Shown: piece after piece, positions 1 through 32,737 of the stretch | Position numbering within the stretch: the first letter of the stretch is position 1 | How the letters are laid out: every line of letters begins with the position of its first letter | Source of the DNA: Micropterix aruncella | Lineage: Eukaryota > Arthropoda > Insecta > Lepidoptera > Micropterigidae | NCBI GenBank assembly: GCA_944548615.1 | Contig: OX155967.1 | Location: 20,576,752-20,640,751, forward strand | Length of the DNA stretch: 64,000 nucleotides | Direction of reading: 5' to 3' | Notes under the pieces: model-generated | Told to the model about the DNA's origin: nothing | Database searches by the model: none | The model's input: the letters and a program-made list of their open reading frames with translations, nothing else | Translations under genes and position numbers: made by a program

Positions 1-6
1 TTCAAC

Positions 7-1273
7 ATGAATAGACTGACGCCTGAGCAACGCTTCCCAATTGTGCAAATTTATTTTGAAAATCATGGTTCTGTTCGAAATACGTATCGCACACTACGTC
101 TATTTTACGGTCAACATAATCGTCCATCCGAGCAATTAATTCGATTAACTATGGAACGTTTTCGCACCGCGTTTACTCTAAATGATAATACGCATCCCCA
201 GAGACGTCGTACAGTGCGTGTAGAAGAAGTCATTGCTGCTGTAGAGCGTAGCGTAGAGGAAGACCCGCATCAGTCTATCTGCCATCGTGCACAGGAATTG
301 GATATGTGTCCATCCACTTTATGGAAGATTTTGCGGAAAGATCTTGGTTTGCGTGCTTACAAAATCCAACTCGTGCAAGAATTGAAGCCACACGATCACC
401 TATCAAGGCTTAGATTCGGTGAATGGGCCCAAAACAAGATTGCATTGATTCCGTTTTTCCTAAGCGAATTTTGTTTAGTGATGAAGCTCACTTTTGGTTG
501 AATGGATACGTCAATAAACAAAACTGCCATATTTGGAGTGATGATAATCCTCAAGTGTATGTTGAGACACCGTTACATCCAGAAAAACTGACTGTTTGGT
601 GTGATTTATGGCCTGGTGGAATCATCGGTCCGTACTTCTTTAAAAACGATGCTGGTCAGAACGTTACAGTTAATGGTGACCGTTATAGAGCTATGCAGAT
701 AGCTATATATTATTATTATCTGCATCCAAACTTTTCTCTGGTCGTAACGGTCTCCGTTCCATCGGGTTCAGAAGAGGGAGGAAGAGAGCGTGCACCCGTG
801 GTCGCGCGCCCACCTGTGCACTATAATATAGCCTGCGCACTTGACTGCTTCCGAACAGTGGACTCTGATAAGACTAAAGAAGTCACTAGAATCTACAATG
901 CAGTCGCTATGGCCGAACACGGCTAGAAGGATATATGATTACTGACTTTTTCGTTCATCAATTGAACAACCATGATGTGCAGGAGCTGTGGTTTTAACAA
1001 GACGGCGCAACATGTCACACAGCTCGGGCCACAATTGATTTATTGAAGGAAACGTTTGGTAACCGCATAGTTTCACGTTTCGGACCCGTGAATTGGCCTC
1101 CAAGATCGTGCGATTTAACGCCGCTAGACTATTTTCTGTGGGTCGCTAGTCTACGCCGTCTATATGTGAAGTCGCTAGTCTACGCCGATAAGCCCGAAAC
1201 GATTGACCACTTGGAGGACAACATTCGCCATAAATGTTGGAAAAAGTCATCGAAAATTGGACCTCTAGATTAG
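7..1273 (+). pseudogene. Broken Tc1/mariner-IS630-like transposase
   Basis: This is a DNA transposase remnant. Residues 1-140 or so form a helix-turn-helix region (TPEQRFPIVQIYFENHGS), followed by DDE-domain motifs: FSDEAHFWLNGYV and WCDLWPGGIIGPYFF in a second frame, and QDGATCHTA then NWPPRSCDLTPLDYFLW further on. It is dead in several ways: a frameshift near 440, an approximately 240-bp insertion after RYRAM (about 697-936), a TAA at about 992-994 where CAA before DGA is expected, and a short direct duplication of GTCGCTAGTCTACGCCG near 1142-1192. The left end is cut close to the window edge, so the left terminal repeat is not visible and I could not place the right one. It lies upstream of the first visible RGK exon, probably in an intron of that gene. 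The family call rests on motif order and is fairly secure; the exact subfamily is not. Confidence 0.8.
697..936. mobile_element. About 240-bp insertion inside the transposase
   Basis: The transposase reading frame is continuous if this segment is removed (RYRAM joined to ITDFFV). The bases TATG occur at both junctions and may be a short target duplication. The insert contains GTGCACTATAATATAGCCTGCGCA and ends with GGCCGAACACGGCTAGAAGGA-like sequence, which resembles dispersed repeats of lepidopteran genomes from memory, but I cannot assign it to a class. Confidence 0.45.
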
Positions 1274-1595
1274 ACTACGTCCGAGCCATCCGTGGCGGTC
1301 ATATGCTAGAAGTCATATTTAAATTATAATGCCAGAAGGTATCTTTCGAATAAAGTAAATTTCATGTCAATTTCAATATTTCATCTTTGTTTTATTCCAT
1401 TTTCAAATTCTATACCTCTATAAAAAACACCCCTTTATTAACCAAGCGACCGTTTCAAAACCGAGCCAAGCCGACCTCTCTAATCTTTTTAGTATCCGCT
1501 CCTTGATTGGATCGTCAATCATTGTATATATTATTACTATCTTCCGTCCTTCTAGTTTCTTATTTTTTCCCTGTTTAGACTTTTTTCTCTTCCAG

Positions 1596-23856
<22,261 letters not shown>

Positions 23857-23903
23857 TGGAATGCGGGTACGTACGCGACTAATAATACTACGGAGGCGAC
23901 TAA

Positions 23904-24580
23904 AGTACGGGCCAAAGGAACGTTCCGATAGGGTAATAAACCGAGCTGTCAATAAGGATGCGGCTAACGTCGATATTGCTTATCGATGAATTACGCTTGC
24001 TCGATGAAAAAGTATTATACATCTGCATTTATTATAGTACCGATTGCTATAGGTATTTAATAATATTTTCGGTTTAAGTATTATTTTAGAATTAGAGTAA
24101 TTAAATAATGACCTAATTATGTGATGTGAGTTGTTAAATGAGTACCTAATAGATAACTGATTATCATAGAATGGCATATCAAAGGTCATTATTAATTTCT
24201 AAACAGTCATTAGTAAAATGTTATCGTGGCATTTTGTAATAATGAGTCCCACATATGTATATTATAAAATGCTGCGCGTATAAAACATCATTACTTGCCT
24301 ATCAGTTGAGCAATGGGGATCAAATATTCTAACCTGGACCTATTGAAGTTGAAGGGTGATATTAACATGCAGACTCGGTGCTTTATACATAACATTTTGT
24401 CATTTTTTGATAAACTGAAAAGTAACCCGACAAAAGTTTTGCTGCTCAATCTCAATAATATAATAATTTGATAGATAATCTGCGAAGGTTGCGACACGCA
24501 TACCTACAAGCAGGTAGTAAAAGGGGCGGGGCCGGCGTAATGATTTATTGCCTCGCCGGAACGTTCCTTTGGCCCGTACT
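23904..24580. mobile_element. 677-bp TIR element in the RGK 3' UTR
   Basis: Ends AGTACGGGCCAAAGGAACGT and its exact complement form a perfect 24-bp inverted repeat running inward to GTTCCG. It begins 48 bp past the RGK stop. The flanks also share GGGTACGTA-GCGACTAATAAT (about 23868 and 24593), a direct repeat outside the termini. No coding frame; superfamily unresolved. Confidence 0.8.
23935..23940 (+). terminator. Candidate polyadenylation signal AATAAA
   Basis: The first AATAAA after the RGK stop codon, 79 bp downstream, and it lies inside the TIR element. Whether it is used is not visible. Confidence 0.4.
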
Positions 24581-24616
24581 ATAATAATAACGGGTACGTA
24601 AGCGACTAATAATAAC

Positions 24617-24644
24617 GCTCTCTAGTCTATAAGGACTAGAGAGC
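24617..24644. repeat. Perfect 11-bp stem hairpin
   Basis: GCTCTCTAGTC, six-base loop TATAAG, then the exact complement. It lies next to the direct repeat that flanks the TIR element. Confidence 0.75.
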
Positions 24645-24713
24645 ATTAGTTTAACGGGCCAGTAAATAGGTAGTCTTTATACAACAAGAACAATAATTTA
24701 AAGAATTAAAAAA

Positions 24714-26066
24714 CACGACTGCCGTTAGAAAAAGTGAACTACTGAATGTATAATTATTAAAAACAATGTTTTCCTGATAAAAACACGTTTGTTAGAGTAT
24801 AAAGTTCTTCGTTGAAAAAAAAACATTTACCGAAGCTCCACTACGTCCCCGTTGACACGTGTTTTCTCTATAAACATCCAGTGCTTAAAGGCGATTGCGC
24901 ATTCTCTGGGTCAGTCGACGAGCTATGTCCAAGACCCGTCGAGTGGGGCTTCAGGTGAGCGGGGCCTATTGAACCGGCTTTCAGATTGTGATCGCCCTGC
25001 CGCATCGATTGAGCGCCGCCGTCGCCCCACTCAGGCTATTGCTGAGTTGACCACGAAGACCCATTCTGTTCAGGGTTGGTGACACTCACGGGTCAACACC
25101 TATTCGACGGCCTCCACGCACGGGGTGCGAACCTGGGTAGGACACTGGGTCAACCAGTCTCCCCTGGGAATCAAACCTCTGGCGCTCCTGGACGGTCTGC
25201 GCACCGTGCGGCGCAAGCCAATCGATTGTGCTCTCCGACTAACAGTCAGGGGAGTCTGGGAACTGTATTGTTTCCTATAGAGCGGGGATGGTTGCGTACC
25301 TTACGGCGACTGCTCTTGAAATGACCATTGGCCATCCGATCCGGGTTCAGAGCCGGGCAAAGGACGCCTTGGTCCGCGATAGATTCGGTGTACACCGTTT
25401 CACCGCTTCGTAAGGGAGAGGACCGCGCAAGCGACCTCGAACTCGGAACCAATCGAGAGACCAGATTAATCTGGTCACAATTGGAAGTAAGGGTGTGAGT
25501 GTAGTAGGCCCGCCGGGTAACACTCCTGGCTATCTCGCGGTTAAGGCGTTGGCCTTTTACGGTGGACTGTTTTGTCCTCAAGTCTTCTGCGCTCACTCCA
25601 GGGAGATAGAACGACTAATCGTTAAAACTTCCTGAGGTGACGGGCTCGCCCGCTGAAGTCGACAACCCTAGTCCGTTGCCCTCGGTGCTCAATTAAAAAA
25701 ACGGATTTTATGTAATATTTGTGGATTTTGTATTTATTGATGTTATTTTATGTACCTATGGTTTTGGATTTGATGTAATATTTGTAGTCCCATATTTATG
25801 TTCGGAATGTACTCATCAGAATGTACTCATCATTTGATACTAAACACGATATTTTTATCAAGATATTTGGACATTTGAACAAATATTTATATAACATGTG
25901 AACATTTTAGATACCCTATGATACTCGCAATGACATAACGATTCTAACAATACGACACACTTCTAAATTGGTTTATGCGTTTAGTAGTTATGGTGAAAAA
26001 AAGAAACGAAAAACAAACAAACATGAATCCTGAACATATGTCACTACTTTTTGTTGGGCAGTCGTG
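24714..26066. mobile_element. CACGACTGCC-ended element with a nested 660-bp-family copy
   Basis: Ends CACGACTGCC and GGCAGTCGTG are inverted. The right part (about 25690-26066) shares long stretches with 58136-58961 in the opposite orientation, for example CATGAATCCTGAACA-type text and TTTGGACATTTGAACAAATA. TAAAAA occurs on both sides. No transposase frame. Confidence 0.65.
25040..25675 (-). mobile_element. Approximately 660-bp repeat family, copy 2
   Basis: Runs from GCTATTGCTGAGTTGACCAC to GTCGACAACCCTAG. The conserved frame on the minus strand is damaged. It is inserted in the CACGACTGCC element. A possible duplication CCGTCGCCC / CCGTTGCCC flanks it. Confidence 0.75.
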
Positions 26067-26307
26067 TAAAAAGTGCATGGCATGCGATTTATTAATCGAT
26101 AGAAATTTGCATTGCCGTTTTGCATGAAAAAGTAGCCCTTTAGCGGACTTGCTATTTAATCATGCCCTTTTACTTTCCAGGCAATGCCGATGTATCATCC
26201 TCGCGAGGTCGCCAATCCATCAATCAAAAAACACATCGAAACTTCGAATCTTCTCGATGATATCACATCGACTATAAAACACACAAGCGGGCGGCAAAAA
26301 AATAAAA

Positions 26308-26571
26308 CCCGTTTCACACTGCCCATTTCGTATCTCTCATTTTCAACTCTGTCCTATTTTACAATTAAGCCCCCAAGTGCCTTAATTTTAATGTTTAGTC
26401 CGTGCAATAAAGCAAACAAAGTGAGATCCGAATATACCAACTGAAGACAGACTGAATATTTTTAAAAAGTACAAATTTTCCTTTAAATAGCCTGTGATTG
26501 TAAATTAAATTTCTACTTTTCTTTAGTGATTACATTATATTTCTCCCTAAAAACGATCAGTGTGAAACGGG
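26308..26571. mobile_element. 264-bp MITE with CCCGTTTCACACTG ends
   Basis: CCCGTTTCACACTG at 26308-26321 and the exact complement at 26558-26571. AT-rich interior with no coding frame. Confidence 0.7.
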
Positions 26572-26887
26572 CTTATCGGGTATAGTGTATGAAGCGACAA
26601 AAAAAAACCAGGATGATAAGTTAGACGTGAATGAATATATCAAAATCGAAAGCGATGACCAAATATGTAAAACAACATTTTTAAATATTATATTATATTG
26701 TAGATGGTATTTGTAATATTTTTCCTCGATATCTAAATGTTGAACGAACCCTGTCGTCCAAGATTGCTGTTGTGATGAACTTTTACTAAAAAATAATACA
26801 ATTTTTGCCATTACTACCTTTAAGGGTTTTTGACTTTGGTTGCCAGTTGAACGTATTTTCAAGGAGACTGTGGCTTTTGTGGATTGG

Positions 26888-27274
26888 TTTTTTTTATTTT
26901 TATTTGTCGAGTGGAGCTTTTCTAAGGCCTTTATGAGCCTTGTAACGCTGCGACCATCACTGATCTATTGTGTTCGCCACCTACTATAGTTCTGCGCTAA
27001 GCCTCGTGTCATTTAAGAACCGCAGCAGGCTTTTGGCGCCAGATTGTTTTCTCTCCTCAGGTTGGAGGTAGTGATCACCCAAGTGGGTGTATCTTTTACG
27101 CATCACCGGGCCACACTCGCACATGAGGTGCTGGGGAGTTTCCTCTGCCCCTTGGCAGAACCTGCACATTTTTGTGTCCCTGAGCTTGAGGTTGAACATG
27201 TGTTTGTTCAGGCCACAATGCCCCGTGAGCGCCCTCACCATTATGCGTAGATTGTTCCTATTTAGCGATGGAGC
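26888..27274 (-). pseudogene. LINE C-terminal fragment (RNase H tail and zinc motif)
   Basis: The minus-strand frame reads MVRALTGHCGLNKHMFNLKL, then CRFCQGAEETPQHLMCEC, to a stop at 26984. This CxxC...HxxC tail after RNase H is found in I/Jockey-like LINEs. A T-rich block at its left (A-tail on the minus strand) and an exact GTGGATTGG duplication at 26879-26887 and 27275-27283 define the insertion. Confidence 0.85.
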
Positions 27275-27596
27275 GTGGATTGGTTTACACATTTTAGACA
27301 GTACATTTTAAAATCATTTTTGTGTTTTAATCATATCTGAGCCCACGCTTCTTTTTTGCCTATTTTTTTTTTAAACATAAGTATTGATTATTCTGGGTAT
27401 CAGATTACTCATTGCCATACTACTTTTTGACAGCTACAATTTTACTATGAAACGCAACATGTAGATGGTACTCATAGTTCCAAACATTGTTCAATCTTCT
27501 CTTACGTTCAGTTGCCCAATAGATATCATTCTAAACACACCTATACTATATCCTGTCTAAAAATAAAACATTAATAAATTAAGGAACATAATAATC

Positions 27597-28001
27597 TCCC
27601 CCTTACGAAGCGGTGAAACGGTGTATACCGAATCTATCGCAAACCACCTCATCCTTTGCCCGGCTGTTCACCCAGGATCGGGTAGCCGATGGTCGTTTCA
27701 AGAGCAGTCGCCGTAAGGTCCGCAACTACCCCAACTCTATAGGAAACAGTACTGCTTCCAGACTCCCCCGACTGTTAGTCAGAGTGCGCAATCGATTGGC
27801 AATGCCGCACGGATCGCAGACCATCCAGGAGCGCCAGAAGATTGATTCCTAGGGGAAACTAACCATAAGGCCAGAGTCCTACCCAGGTTCGCACTTCATA
27901 CGTGGAGGCCGTCGGATAGGTGTTGACCCGTGAGTGTGACCGACCCTGAACAGAATGGGTCTTCGTGGCCAACTCAGCAAGGGCCCCTTAGCTCCCTATC
28001 T
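27597..28001 (+). mobile_element. Approximately 660-bp repeat family, copy 3, truncated
   Basis: It starts inside the family at CCTTACGAAGCGGTGAAACG and runs to the GAGTTGGCC end. It lacks the GTCGAC end, that is, the 5' end if the conserved frame is sense. Confidence 0.75.
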
Positions 28002-28589
28002 GCAATATCAATGAGCAGTCTAATACCGTATATAATCAATGCTATAAGCTGCGTCACTCACTAAATTAGATGAGTATATCATTTAAACCAAAGTCTCCAT
28101 CAAAATGTTCTGGCAATCATAGGCGTAGTCATATTTGACTAAATAAAAAAAAAATTTAGAAATTTAGATATTTTTTTCGGTGATTATAGAATTTTATATT
28201 TACGTACAATTTATTAGTGTTTAGTACAATTTATTACATATTATTATTACTACCTATATTTAACATTTAACACCAGCTATAGACTTAAGTTTACCAATAA
28301 CATGTACCCCGTCCCAAATTTATATATAAGATTTTTTGAGTGCTAAGGATTCGCTAAGGTGTCTACAGTATAGGCAGTGTTAAAGAAAACTTAATGATTT
28401 GAAAGTTTAAATTTTCAAGGAGATTTATATACTCATTGTATATGAAATCGACTGAAGTGTAATTTTAATATTACATGAAGAAGCATTTCGGTAACTCACA
28501 TAATACTATAATTTTCCTGTATATTTTATTTTTATTCTTCCTGTGATCGTCAACTATTGACCTCATACACAACTTCAAAGTCGCTCAAT

Positions 28590-28800
28590 GAGCCATGGAA
28601 AAAGTTATGCTTGGAGCTTCATTGCGTGATAGGATCCGAAACGAGGATATCCGCAGAAGAACGAAGGTAACTAGCATAGCTCGTAAAATTATCGACTTCA
28701 AAAAGCGGCGAATGGCGACCACGACGCCCCCCAACAAGATGGACCCATGACATTGCCACGGTCGCAGAAAGTAGGTGGAGAGAGCGGCGTCATGGCATTC
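28590..28800 (+). pseudogene. RTE-like LINE fragment
   Basis: It reads MEKVMLGASLRDRIRNEDIR then RRTKVTSIARKI, a conserved stretch behind the polymerase domain of RTE-type LINEs (usually RRTxVTDI), followed by degenerate text with WRERRHGILCKVDI. Only about 70 codons can be followed. Confidence 0.7.
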
Positions 28801-28801
28801 T

Positions 28802-30316
28802 ATGCAAAGTGGATATCTACCGACTGATAACGATGATGATTCTTCCTATATTCTCTGAGTATTCTTTATTCTTCTTTCTTTCTAAAAAGTTAGCAAAATT
28901 CTTCTTTCCAGGCGACTAGTCGATACTTAGGCCTCAAAATTTTCAATAAATTGCCCGAGAGATAAAAAGCAATTAAAAACATCGATATATTTTCAAGAGA
29001 TCCATCCGAGTCTATCTGCTTAAAATCAACATGTATGCTCATAACGACTTTTTAAAATATTTTGAAAATACATAGCATCGTATCTACCCATTTAATCTAA
29101 TACATATTATTTACCGTTAATTGTTTTGTTGTAAACTGTTATCATATAGTCTATGTTTTTGTAAATTGGTAAGTTTAAAGCTATATATTGTATATCATCT
29201 CTTGTCTACATTGAGTAACTAGTTTAAGATTAATAACTGTCATTCCTACACAATTGTATGGTTGCATTGGAAATAAATACTTTGTATCTTTTTATCTTTA
29301 TCTTTCAAAAAAAATGGAAAAGATTCCTGTATTCTTAAGTAGGTATTCCTTAATTTTCAGTATTTCAAGAAAAGTTTGCTCAGAGATTATAAACTGGATC
29401 TAAAAAATAAACACTAATTCTTACAGATAATATTCCAAAAACAACAGCAACTAATCAACATATCTGTTATGGAGCAATTGACTATAAAATTTAAGTTTTT
29501 ATTATTTGGTAAAAAGATCACTAAATACTATATTTATCATGTGTCTAAGAAAAATAAAACAATCGAAAAACAAAAGTATTTAAAATTTTACAAACCAATT
29601 TTGATGTATTTTTTAGTTATAATAATTATTCCTGTGTTCTTTAGTATTCTTTATTTCTCTGTCTTTCAAAAAAAGTTTGCTCCAACGTTATAATTTGGAT
29701 TAAAGAATGTAAACTGTTGCTGACAGATAATATTCCACAAACAACTGCAATTAATGAACATATCTGTTATTGAGCAAGTGAACAGAAAAGTTTAGATTTC
29801 ACCTTTTGGTCAAAAGAGCACTAAAAACTAAATTTATCATGTGTCTAACAAGAATAAAATGAACGAAAAATAAGACAAAAGTCCACCAACGAATTACACA
29901 TTACAATTAAAATTTTACACAAAAACAATGTCGATACTGTAGATACCCTGGCTGCGGACAGAAGAAAATACAAACACAAGTCTGTTTGTATTTGTATGCA
30001 AAACCCATTGATAACGTGTTCCCGTGTATTTTGACTGTCTAATTAAAATGTATTAAAAATTATACTTAAAATAAAAACTTAAAACGCTTATAATGAAACT
30101 CCAATTATGTGTAGTTACGTAACGTTATTCGATTGTATGATATATGTATTATATATCCTAATGTTATTTTATTTTATCGAAAATGTAAAGTTTTATATTT
30201 TTATTCATTTTATTAGCGATTTTATTTTGTATTAACATTGGGATTTATTGTGCCTCATCAATGCCGAGAGATTATATACTTATATATATGTAAATGAATA
30301 ACAATATTTACTACTA
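28802..30316. other. AT-rich stretch with an internal 301-bp duplication
   Basis: Two diverged direct copies, about 29340-29590 and 29640-29880, share GATAATATTCCA-AAACAAC, AACATATCTGTTAT and TTTATCATGTGTCTAA with a period near 301 bp. No coding potential recognised. Confidence 0.55.
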
Positions 30317-31455
30317 AGAGTGATATTCAACCAGTTGGTCGCGACCCCCTTAGAAGTTGTGGAGAGAACCCTGAATATGTCGTGGGATGTATAAAAATGA
30401 AAAACGAAATTATTACAAAATCTTTATTATATAACTAGCTGACCCGTGCCCACTTCTTTGGGCGGTAAAACTTTTTACTTGTGATGAAATTATGAGTGTG
30501 GTTCGGTTAGTACTGAGTGCTATTATTTATTTCCTGACTGCCAAAAGAAGGGTTATATTTTTACTGCATATGAATGTATGTATTTGCACGCCAATTTGAC
30601 TATAATACCGTTATTTGTGAGTGTCTTCTTGTGAGTGTCTTATTTGTGAGCGTATTATCTCTTTAACTATTTATGCAGTAAAAGGGAAAAGTCTTTTGTT
30701 TAAAACACTTGAGACGATAAATCTACTTATTTTGATAAGAATTCATAATTGTTGATAATATGACCAATAAACATGACCTAACAATTTAAATTATTTTTTT
30801 TAATATAAAATACTACTTTTTGTGACTTAAATATAAAAGTTAGACATATGCTGTCGCTAACTTTTATGTAGGCATTATCAAGCTCTACAAATTTTCTCTA
30901 GAACTAAATCATATAACTCTTATCGTTAAGGCAGCGTTAGTTAGAAACGTTTTCGTTCGACCGCTTATTCTCCATCTTACTTTGCAAATCCGACTACCAA
31001 GAAAAAATCTTTTCATTTTTCGGATTAATATATAGCCTATGACACTCACAAATAACGTGGCTTTTCATTGGTAAAAGAATTTTCAAACTCGGTTCAGTAG
31101 ATCCAGAGATTACTTCCTACAACGTCACAAACTTTACCTCTTTATAATACTAGTATAGATATGCAAACATTTACAGCTTCGGAAGTGGAACATATTTATT
31201 ATATGTTTGGCTTTTACTAAACTTTATGTTGACATCATTAAGATGGAAATGAAACAGCTTCGAAAGTCAAAATCAGGTAAAGTTAATGTGGTTTTTGCCG
31301 TTGTTTTTTACAAAAACTTTATTTATAGGATTCTGACAGTTACAGCTGTGGAAGAGCAAACTGTATAAGGGAGGGAGGAAGGGGGGTAGCGTAAGAGTTT
31401 TATTTTTTTAAACCAAAAAGGGGGTCGCGATCTAAAAAAAGGTTAAAAATCACTG
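30317..31455. mobile_element. hAT-like MITE split by a Helitron
   Basis: The left end AGTGATATTCAACC...GGTCGCGACCCCCTT and the right end GGGGGTCGCGATC...GGTTAAAAATCACTG are inverted, matching the common hAT type CAGTGNTTTTCAACC. The flanking octamers TACTACTA and CTCTATTA agree only partly, consistent with age. The interior is occupied by the Helitron at 30435-31159. Confidence 0.65.
30435..31159 (-). mobile_element. Complete 725-bp non-autonomous Helitron
   Basis: On the minus strand it begins A|TCTATACTAGTATTATAAAG and ends with the hairpin GCCCAAAGAAGTGGGC then GGGTCAGCTAG|T. Both ends fit insertion between A and T. No Rep/helicase coding sequence. Confidence 0.85.
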
Positions 31456-32119
31456 CTCTATTATAATTGCGTATTTTTGTTTGAGCAGTTTATATATAAT
31501 AGTTTACAAGTTACCGCGTGTTGTTATTAATTATTTTTGATTTTGTTTTTGTGATATTGTGTGTCTGCCTCTAGTCCTGACGGTTGTTCAGTGTAATCCA
31601 CGCCTTATTAGTTTTACCTGAATTTTTTAATTCAAAATTTTAGAAAGAGAAGTGTCAACGATTCGTGTAGTGAGTGATAGATTGTATAGAGATTTTTTTG
31701 GGTAGATGATGCAGTAGAAGAGCGCCGAAGCTTGTTATAGGCGTTAGGAGAAAATTTAGTATGGCTTGTTATGGTGGGGCTGACTTGTTGTGGTAAAAAT
31801 GATTGTCTATATGTATGTTCCCACTCGTGCACTTTCGTCTTCATCTTGGGTCGTCACTTTCAATTTCATCTTACGTCTAGTGTATGCATTATTGATATTG
31901 AACGCATTTAGGCGCATGCAGGTGTACGTTCACACTTATGGGCATTCGATTCAATTGTGATCACTGAGAGTACCCGATGGAGATTACAATGGACGAGTGT
32001 GAACTTGTAGCAATCAGTGCGGCTTATTTAGTGTTGTAAAGTATGTTAGGAAGAATGACTGTAGGCTTTTATCTTGTTCTGACCATTTTCGCATCAAATT
32101 TGTATTTTTAGCCCAGAGC
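31456..32119. other. Unidentified stretch
   Basis: No coding sequence or repeat family recognised. Composition is less AT-biased around 31780-32010. Confidence 0.5.
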
Positions 32120-32130
32120 AGTCGAAGCGT

Positions 32131-32726
32131 AACCTGTGAAAAGGAAGTCTCACGCAGAAGCCAGATGGCAAGATCGGCCATGAGCAAGCTAGAACGGCTG
32201 TGGAAGAACCGGGGTATAAGCAAGTGGAGTAAGGTCAGGCTGGTTCGAGCTCTGGTTTTCTCCATCTTTCTCTATGCATCGGAGACATGCACCCTGAAGG
32301 CTCGGATACGCACCAAAATCGATGCACTGGAGTAGTGGTGTAGGCGTAAAATACTAGGAATCCCATGGACAGCACGCCGCACCAACAAATCTGTCCTGGA
32401 AGAACTCGGCATCCAAATGAGACTCTCCACCGTATGCATGAGAAGGGTCCTGCAGTTCTTCGGTCATGTTGCCAGGATTTCTCCTGGCAACATACCGAAT
32501 CTGGAGAGAATCTGGAGAAAATGCTTTCCGGGGGTGAAGTGGCGGGAAGAAGAAGCAGTGGCAGATCACCGGCCAGATGGAACGACCTCATCAAAGAAGT
32601 TACAAAAGGGTCAATGCAATCTGCGACCCGCCATGGAGAAGACAGGTCGAAGTGGAGGAGACTCGTAGGCAAACTGTTGTCTAGTGGCCACGATCCTCAG
32701 TAATGAGGGAACGACGGAGAAGAAGA
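32131..32726 (+). pseudogene. RTE-like LINE 3' fragment with exact target duplication
   Basis: It reads SQMARSAMSKLERLWKNRGI, KVRLVRALVFSIFLYASETC, a stop where ALE*WCRRKILGIPW is expected to continue, then LSTVCMRRVLQFFGHVARIS. This is the thumb and C-terminal region of RTE-type reverse transcriptases. Frameshifts follow. An (AAG)n tail and AGTCGAAGCGT at 32120-32130 and 32727-32737 mark a 5'-truncated retrotransposition event. Confidence 0.9.
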
Positions 32727-32737
32727 AGTCGAAGCGT

